Positions 59,271 through 64,000 of a stretch of 64,000 bases of DNA are shown here, piece after piece. Each line of letters starts with the position of its first letter. Within the stretch, counting starts at the first letter, position 1. A model generated the notes under the pieces. It was not told the DNA's origin, made no database searches, and was given only the letters and a program-made list of their open reading frames with translations. This stretch comes from Phycisphaerales bacterium (GTDB lineage: Bacteria; Planctomycetota; Phycisphaerae; Phycisphaerales; UBA1924): the NCBI GenBank assembly GCA_020850415.1, contig JADZER010000004.1:102219-166218 (forward strand). The letters are read 5' to 3'. The position numbers and the translations under genes were made by a program.

Positions 59271-59936
59271 CCGTCTACCCTCCCGCCGGGACGGTCCGGT
59301 TCCCGGATCGGCCCCAGCATAGGCGGAATCCGACCCCCCACAGCCGGCCCGCCCCGCGCCTGAACACCACGCCCGCCGGTCACCCCGCGCCACGCCCAAG
59401 CGCCCGCCGACACGACGCCGCGCGCGCAACCCACGCCGCTCGCGCGATGCTCGGATGCACCCACCGCTTTTTCTTCCTACGCAAAAATACACACGAAGCG
59501 TCATTCCAGACCCGACAGGCAGACTTTGCGCCAGACCTCCCATTTTCGCGCGCAAGTCCATTCCACAAACGCCCCCTCGCCGATAGCATCGGCCCGCGAG
59601 TCACGGTTTGGAGTGTTTCCCAAACCCTTGACACGTAAGGCGTTGCGCAGAAACACTCAGCGCTTCGCAGGACCCCACAGGGGAGATCCAGCCACCACCA
59701 GACACGCCTGCGTCCAGAGGCCCGGGATGGGCCCATCCGAGACCAGGGCGCCGCGCGGCAGCCGATCCGGGCCGCGCCCAGCCCCCCGAGACCCTCGGAC
59801 CCCGACCCCAACACCCCTCTGAGCCCATGCCGCCCAAACCCAAACAGGCCCCCCGTGGGCCGCGCGATCACTACGCCCACACACCGCCGCGCCACCTCCC
59901 CGTGCCCGCGGCACATCACACCGGAAGGAGCCCCGA
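59271..59936. other. Divergent intergenic region with no recognised gene
   Basis: 666 bases between cbs and the dockerin-tagged gene. It has a lower-GC patch (about 59455-59560) and a TTGACA at 59628-59633 without a convincing -10. A short palindrome GCCGATAGCATCGGC lies at about 59579-59593. Nothing else was identified. Confidence 0.5.
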
Positions 59937-61355
59937 TTGCACACACGCGAAGCAGCCACGCCCGCACCGTTCAGCGCGACGCCGCCGCCGGCAGTCCTGG
60001 TCCCCGTCCTCGCCCTCGCCGCCCTCGGCCCCCCCGCCATGGCCCAGTGCGAGGGACCCCCCTACACCTGCGAACCCCCTTCCCCCAAGTTCGTCTACCG
60101 CGTCGGTGACGACCCCGAAGACCTCACCTCCTACACGCCCTCGCCGACTCCGCCCTTCACCCCCGATCGGCGCCCGGGCTTCGTCGTCAGCCTGGCCTGC
60201 GGCGACTGCCTCGCGTGCGACAACCCGCTCGAGCAGGCGTCCTGGTGGATGGAGGCCTCCTGGCCCTCCTTCCAGGCGCAGCTCGACGAGGCCTGGGCCG
60301 CGGGCTTCCGCCGCGTCCTCCTCTTCAAGCCCGGCGGCGCGCTCTACACCCAGAAGGTCCAGCAGGCCCAGTACGGCTACCTCACCGACGCGCAGAAGCA
60401 CCTGCTCAACACCGAGCTGTCCGACTGGATCCACCGCGCCCGCCTCGCCGACCCCGACTTCGACATCGGCGTCTTCCTCGGCGCCTGGCAGAGCGGCAGC
60501 ACCTGCACGCCCTGCGTCACCGACGCCGGCGGCAACGGCTACTGGGACTGCACCGACGAGGAGACCGAGCTCGGCTTCCAGTTCAACACCCGACTCTTCA
60601 ACCCCACCGACCGCTCGAGCATGGAAGAGGTCTACCAGAACCTCATGCCCTGGATGGACATCGGATGCAGCTCGCTCTGGCTCGATAACGCCGCGCACAA
60701 GCTCCCCAAGGATGTCGGCGACTACCCCGGACACGACCGACTGCTCGACCTCACCCAGAGCCCCGACTACGCCGGCGTGAAGATCCTCGGAGAGGCCATC
60801 CCCTCCTACACCGACGGCTACATGATGGAGCGCCCGATCGCCCACGCGGCCTGGTTCGCGCACCTCCAGTTCCTGATCGGCGACGACGACGGCGTCCCCG
60901 TCGGCAAGGGCTGGCTCTCCGGCGGCGCCCGCGACGATCAGCTCGTCGACCCCGCAACCTCAGAGCTCATCGTCCTCTTCGCCGACCCCGACGGATCCGG
61001 CGCCGGCCCGCCCTTCACCATCGAGACCATGGCCGACGCACGCGACCGCGGCTACATCGTCTGGGCGCACTCCGACGCGGCCGTCCCCATGCTCCAACGC
61101 CTCTACGACGGAGACGACGACGCCCTCTACCAGGCCTCCGTCGGCACCCTCTCGGACTTCAACGGCGACGGCGCCGTCAACTGCGCCGACTACACCCTCT
61201 TCCTCCGCAACTGGTTCGTCACCCGGTCCGACGCGACATTCGGCGCCGACTACGCCGTCTGGGACGGCGACATCAACAACGACGACCTCGTCGACTCCCG
61301 CGACATCCTCGACTTCTCAAGCCTCGAAGACTGGACGAACATGGGCTGCCAGTAA
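59937..61355 (+). CDS. Secreted protein with GC-ending dockerin-like tag
   Basis: 472 residues. TTG start at 59937 with a strong GGAAGGAG seven bases upstream. A signal peptide (PAVLVPVLALAALGPPAMAQ) is followed by a Cys-rich central domain that I do not recognise (CDNPLEQASWWMEASWPSFQ, SGSTCTPCVTDAGG, WMDIGCSSLWLDNAAHKLP), possibly a glycoside-hydrolase-like barrel since WLDNA and GEAIPSY occur at strand ends. The C-terminus carries calcium loops DFNGDGAVNCADYTLFLRNW and DGDINNDDLVDSRDILDF and ends MGCQ. It is monocistronic. Exported; partner and substrate unknown. Confidence 0.82.
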   Translation: MHTREAATPAPFSATPPPAVLVPVLALAALGPPAMAQCEGPPYTCEPPSPKFVYRVGDDPEDLTSYTPSPTPPFTPDRRPGFVVSLACGDCLACDNPLEQASWWMEASWPSFQAQLDEAWAAGFRRVLLFKPGGALYTQKVQQAQYGYLTDAQKHLLNTELSDWIHRARLADPDFDIGVFLGAWQSGSTCTPCVTDAGGNGYWDCTDEETELGFQFNTRLFNPTDRSSMEEVYQNLMPWMDIGCSSLWLDNAAHKLPKDVGDYPGHDRLLDLTQSPDYAGVKILGEAIPSYTDGYMMERPIAHAAWFAHLQFLIGDDDGVPVGKGWLSGGARDDQLVDPATSELIVLFADPDGSGAGPPFTIETMADARDRGYIVWAHSDAAVPMLQRLYDGDDDALYQASVGTLSDFNGDGAVNCADYTLFLRNWFVTRSDATFGADYAVWDGDINNDDLVDSRDILDFSSLEDWTNMGCQ

Positions 61356-62032
61356 CAACACCGCAACGCCCCAACCACCAACCACGCCCACACCCCGGCC
61401 CCCAACCCAACCCCCACCCCAACCCCTCCCGCCCCGCCCATGAGCACGGACGGCGGGAAAGGGTTGGGGTGAGGGCGCTTCCTCTCTATGTCTCCCTCCG
61501 GGGCGGGGCACTCCGGGCCCCCTCCTCTCCTCCACCGCTCGACCATGCCGACGCCGCAAACACACCGAGCACCCAAGAACTTCCCCGCGCCGTGCCGCTG
61601 GTCAGCGGAGGCTCCGCGCAGCTGACCAGTGCCCGCACGCGGACGGCCCCCCCAGCCCACCACCACGCCCGGTACGCCGGAGCCATCGGCCGCGCCCAGC
61701 ATTCCGGCGCACGGTCATCCGCGCGCCGCGCCACCCAACGCCGTGAACTGCACACACCACGCCCGTGTTCATCGAGGGTCGCCATCCGGCCCCCTCTCCC
61801 GCGCCCCGCGGGAGAGGGCTGGGGTGAGGGCTCTTCCCCTCCTCACCTCCACCGCTCGACCATGCCGACGCCGCGAACACCCCAAGCACGCCGGAAGTTC
61901 ACCGCGCCGTGCCACTGGTCAGCGGAGGCCCTGCGGAGCTGACCAGTGCCCGCACGCTGACCACCCCCCAGATCCCCCGGCCGCGCGCCCGTCCCCGACG
62001 CCCCACCACGCCCAACCGACCGCCGCGCCTGG
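61356..62032. repeat. Repeat-filled intergenic region with a long imperfect direct duplication
   Basis: Two copies of about 125 bp (61520-61645 and 61836-61961), starting TCCACCGCTCGACCATGCCG and each containing GGTCAGCGG...GAGCTGACC palindromes, are each preceded by a GGGGTGAGGGC box. A further weak match links 61655-61735 to 61990-62090, i.e. to the 5' end of the next gene. No intact gene is present. Confidence 0.75.
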
Positions 62033-62038
62033 TAGGCT
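62033..62038 (+). promoter_or_regulatory. TAGGCT -10 box, leaderless zinc-ribbon gene
   Basis: TAGGCT six bases before ATG 62045. Confidence 0.55.
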
Positions 62039-62044
62039 GTGGCC

Positions 62045-62611
62045 ATGGGACACGGGCAGCGATTCCGGCGCGTGGTCATGTTGGCGGCGGGGGTGGTGCT
62101 GGCGATATCGTCCGCGGCGTGGGTCACGAGCCTGTTCCGCGTGCACTGGGCCTCTCCCATAGCGCCCGGCCGGTTCGGGCCGCCGCTGCGTCAGACGCCC
62201 AACGCCTCACTCGAGAATGGCCTTGCCATCTTCTGCAACGAGCAAACGACCGTGAGCGGCTGGCAGGCTTGGGGATTCAGCCGCGAGCACTACTGGTGGC
62301 CCAAGAGCAAGTTCTTCTACTATGTCCATCCCCGCAACCGCGGCCCGCGATGGGGCATCTGCATCCCGCTGTGGATTCCAGCGGCCTGCTCAGGTCTCAC
62401 GCTCGGAGGACTGCTGGTGATCGGCAGGCGTGGTCGGGCGCTGGCTCGCAAGGGCCACTGCCCCACCTGTAACTACGACCTCACCGGCATCACCGGCGTG
62501 TGCCCAGAGTGCGGCATGAGCGTTGATGCCTCACCACGCCAACGGCGTGGCATAGCCGGAGCCCGGGGCGCCGCCCCGGGTCCGCCGCCGGCCGAACGAA
62601 CCAAGCCCTGA
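62045..62611 (+). CDS. Membrane protein with C-terminal zinc ribbon, 3' end formed by a repeat
   Basis: 188 residues. One hydrophobic segment near the N-terminus (VVMLAAGVVLAISSAAWVTS), an extracytoplasmic part, a second segment (LWIPAACSGLTLGGLLVIG), then the zinc ribbon HCPTCNYDLTGITGVCPECG, a signature C-terminus of many small phycisphaeral proteins. After the ribbon 25-30 residues (RRGIAGARGAAPGPPP) are encoded by a palindromic repeat. The stop lies in that repeat. A TAGGCT box six bases upstream marks the start. The function is unknown; the ribbon probably faces the cytoplasm. Confidence 0.75.
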   Translation: MGHGQRFRRVVMLAAGVVLAISSAAWVTSLFRVHWASPIAPGRFGPPLRQTPNASLENGLAIFCNEQTTVSGWQAWGFSREHYWWPKSKFFYYVHPRNRGPRWGICIPLWIPAACSGLTLGGLLVIGRRGRALARKGHCPTCNYDLTGITGVCPECGMSVDASPRQRRGIAGARGAAPGPPPAERTKP

Positions 62612-62701
62612 AGGGGCGCAACAACACCCTGTGCCGCTCCTTCAGGGCTCGATGACCGCGAACGCCCCACACCCCCGGGGCGATGCCCCGGGCTCCGGCT
62701 C
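62534..62701. repeat. Nested palindrome (CCGGAGCCCGGGGC outer, GCCCTGAAGG inner)
   Basis: Outer arms 62551-62580 and 62671-62701 (AGCCGGAGCCCGGGGC and its inverse). Inner arms 62603-62618 (AAGCCCTGAAGGGGCG) and 62635-62650 (GCTCCTTCAGGGCTC). A short palindrome CCACGCCAACGGCGTGG precedes them. The 5' part is coding for the preceding gene. Confidence 0.8.
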
Positions 62702-62767
62702 TGACGCTCCGTTGGGACTGGAACGCCGCGGCCGCCATGCACGCGCGGGCAACCGATCCCACCCCGG

Positions 62768-62773
62768 TAGACT
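62768..62773 (+). promoter_or_regulatory. TAGACT -10 box, leaderless second zinc-ribbon gene
   Basis: TAGACT six bases before ATG 62780. Confidence 0.55.
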
Positions 62774-62779
62774 GCCCCC

Positions 62780-63535
62780 ATGCCCCACCCCCGCCCATCC
62801 TGGCCCCGCCGACTGCGACGGCTGTGCCTGTTCCTGCTCCTGGGGTTGGTGACGACGGTGGGGGTGGCGTGGGGACTCGTGTTCACAACCTCAGCGGCCT
62901 CGACTGACTGTGTCACTTGGGTGCTCGGGATCACGCCAAGACTAGATGCGGAGCGGAAACTGCACATCGTGTCCCGAATCGCCATCGGCACCCACCGCCG
63001 CTGGTGGGCCGAGGAGGGCTTTCGTCCGCCGAACGGAGCAGTCGCCGCTCACCGAGGCCCACCACCACCTTTCCTGACGGCGTACGCGGTGGGTGGGTTC
63101 CTCGGATGGGGTGAGGTGAACGCCGCGATCCAGAATTACATGTCGAAGCGCGAGGTCACTCCGTATCTGGAGGAGGCCAGAGGCTTGCCCGCGCTCTGCC
63201 TCTCGTACGGCGTCGGCGCCGGACCCGAATCGACCAACGGAGTCATCGACGGTGGGTACATCCTGCCCACATTCCTACACGGGGCACGCGATCTGACATC
63301 GCCCCGGGAGTGTGACGCCATGCGGGACCGCGTCGCGGTCCTCCCCCTCCTCCCCATCTGGCCCGGCCTCGCCTTCAACACCCTCTTCTACGCCCTCCTC
63401 TGGTACCTCGCTCTCGCCTCGGTCCGCACCGTCAGCCACAACCACCGCTACCGCCGCGGCCTCTGCCCGATCTGCCGGTACGATCTCCGCGCCGACTACT
63501 CCCAGGGGTGCAGCGAGTGTGGGTGGGGGAGGTGA
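62780..63535 (+). CDS. Membrane protein with C-terminal zinc ribbon
   Basis: 251 residues. N-terminal membrane helix (LCLFLLLGLVTTVGVAWGLV), an external region of about 150 residues without a known domain, a second helix (PGLAFNTLFYALLWYLALAS) and a short zinc ribbon at the end (GLCPICRYDLRADYSQGCSE, then CGWGR). The layout equals that of the 62045 gene, so they are likely paralogues. The start is supported by TAGACT six bases upstream. Its stop region (GGGGGAGG) provides the ribosome site for the next gene. Function unknown. Confidence 0.75.
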   Translation: MPHPRPSWPRRLRRLCLFLLLGLVTTVGVAWGLVFTTSAASTDCVTWVLGITPRLDAERKLHIVSRIAIGTHRRWWAEEGFRPPNGAVAAHRGPPPPFLTAYAVGGFLGWGEVNAAIQNYMSKREVTPYLEEARGLPALCLSYGVGAGPESTNGVIDGGYILPTFLHGARDLTSPRECDAMRDRVAVLPLLPIWPGLAFNTLFYALLWYLALASVRTVSHNHRYRRGLCPICRYDLRADYSQGCSECGWGR

Positions 63536-63540
63536 TTGGC

Positions 63541-64000
63541 TTGACGACCGGCGCGAGGCGAGCTGCGTGGCGGGCCGAGGTCGCGGGCGCGTGCCTCCTG
63601 TGGATGCTCGGTTGCACACTCGTGGTGACCGGGCTGCTCGGGCTGCCCGTGCTGGCCACATTCCCCGCCGCCGAGCCGTTCTACACATGGTGGGAGTATG
63701 TGAGCGAAGCGCTCGTGGTCCCGGCAGCGCTGGGCGTGCTCATTGGCCTTGCTGTCATGTGCACGGGCCTCGCGAGATGCGCGATGTCACGGATGACCGA
63801 GGTGCGGCTCAAGCTCGCGGGCAGCGCGTGGATGCGAACCGCGCCCACGCTGCTCGTGATCGGATTCTCGCTGCTGGGAGTCGCCCTGCTCGTCGGAAGC
63901 GAGCAACTCTCCGAGCGGTCGATGGAGATCCTCGCCGGCGAGGCGAACCGCGCCGCGGGCCTGCTCGGCCTGCGGGCAGGGGCCGTGCTGTGCGCCGTGC
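63541..64000 (+). CDS. Membrane protein, C-terminus outside the window
   Basis: At least 153 residues, still open at base 64000. Four hydrophobic segments are seen: VAGACLLWMLGCTLVVTGLL, ALVVPAALGVLIGLAVMCTG, TLLVIGFSLLGVALLVG and the last AAGLLGLRAGAVLCAV. The start is probably TTG 63541, with GGAGG eight bases upstream; a GTG at 63532 overlaps the previous stop codon. It follows the zinc-ribbon gene by five bases and is probably cotranscribed. It may end in a zinc ribbon like its neighbours, but that part is not visible. Confidence 0.65.
   Translation, partial: MTTGARRAAWRAEVAGACLLWMLGCTLVVTGLLGLPVLATFPAAEPFYTWWEYVSEALVVPAALGVLIGLAVMCTGLARCAMSRMTEVRLKLAGSAWMRTAPTLLVIGFSLLGVALLVGSEQLSERSMEILAGEANRAAGLLGLRAGAVLCAV

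Noticed and set aside
59628..59633. TTGACA as the -35 box of the dockerin-tagged gene
   Set aside because: No convincing -10 box is found at 16-18 bases, and other genes here show no -35 consensus.

Overview
The window is GC-rich bacterial chromosome and most likely comes from a member of the Phycisphaerae (Planctomycetota). The evidence is: secreted proteins ending in dockerin-like calcium-loop tags that finish in GC, small membrane proteins ending in a CPxC...CPECG zinc ribbon, short PAS-LuxR regulators, DUF1080/DUF1579/DUF4331 proteins, and very many dispersed palindromic repeats. No rRNA, tRNA, CRISPR array, prophage or restriction-modification locus was recognised. One structural RNA, the SRP RNA, was found at 2130-2243.

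Layout. 1-2074: an envelope protein (cut by the window edge), a YCII protein and a membrane PIN/TRAM nuclease. 2130-7600: SRP RNA, an ABC-2 exporter pair and a large secreted metalloprotease. 7976-11617: a GT2 glycosyltransferase facing an MsbA-like exporter, and a small zinc protein. 11748-18001: a minus-strand run of nudix, ybaB and dnaX (with a programmed -1 frameshift signal), a dockerin-tagged VCBS protein, a degenerate metallo-beta-lactamase and coaD. 18545-27815: a PHP-glycosyltransferase fusion, two coupled secreted amidohydrolases and a PPi-type phosphofructokinase. 27859-38753: secreted or membrane catabolic and surface genes, including an octaheme-cytochrome/TPR lipoprotein and a serine hydrolase. 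38740-45927: a PhnP-like hydrolase, a cluster of PAS-LuxR regulators containing four PAS-HTH units, paired DUF1579 proteins and a RibBA whose second domain is degenerate. 45990-53306: a second ABC exporter, DUF4331 and DUF4198 proteins, and an ECF sigma/anti-sigma pair. 53312-59270: a REP/RAYT locus, then RNase R and the reverse transsulfuration pair cgl and cbs. 59937-64000: a dockerin-tagged secreted protein and small zinc-ribbon membrane proteins embedded in repeats.

The most unusual signal is a set of mobile-looking repeats. At 23491-23999 a 509-bp element, with inverted arms made of 8-bp tandem units, carries a complete four-helix-bundle (S23/Avd-like) gene. It sits inside the second amidohydrolase gene without breaking that gene's reading frame. 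Several ORF-less palindromes in the window have the same plan, with inverted arms of 7-, 8- or 9-bp tandem units, and some isolated half-arms lie at gene starts. A separate REP family is associated with a RAYT gene that has lost its catalytic tyrosine.

A second general pattern concerns promoters. At least thirteen genes have a TAnnnT box 5-7 bases (mostly exactly 6) before the start codon, which implies widespread leaderless transcription. Most other genes have a GGAG-type ribosome-binding site.
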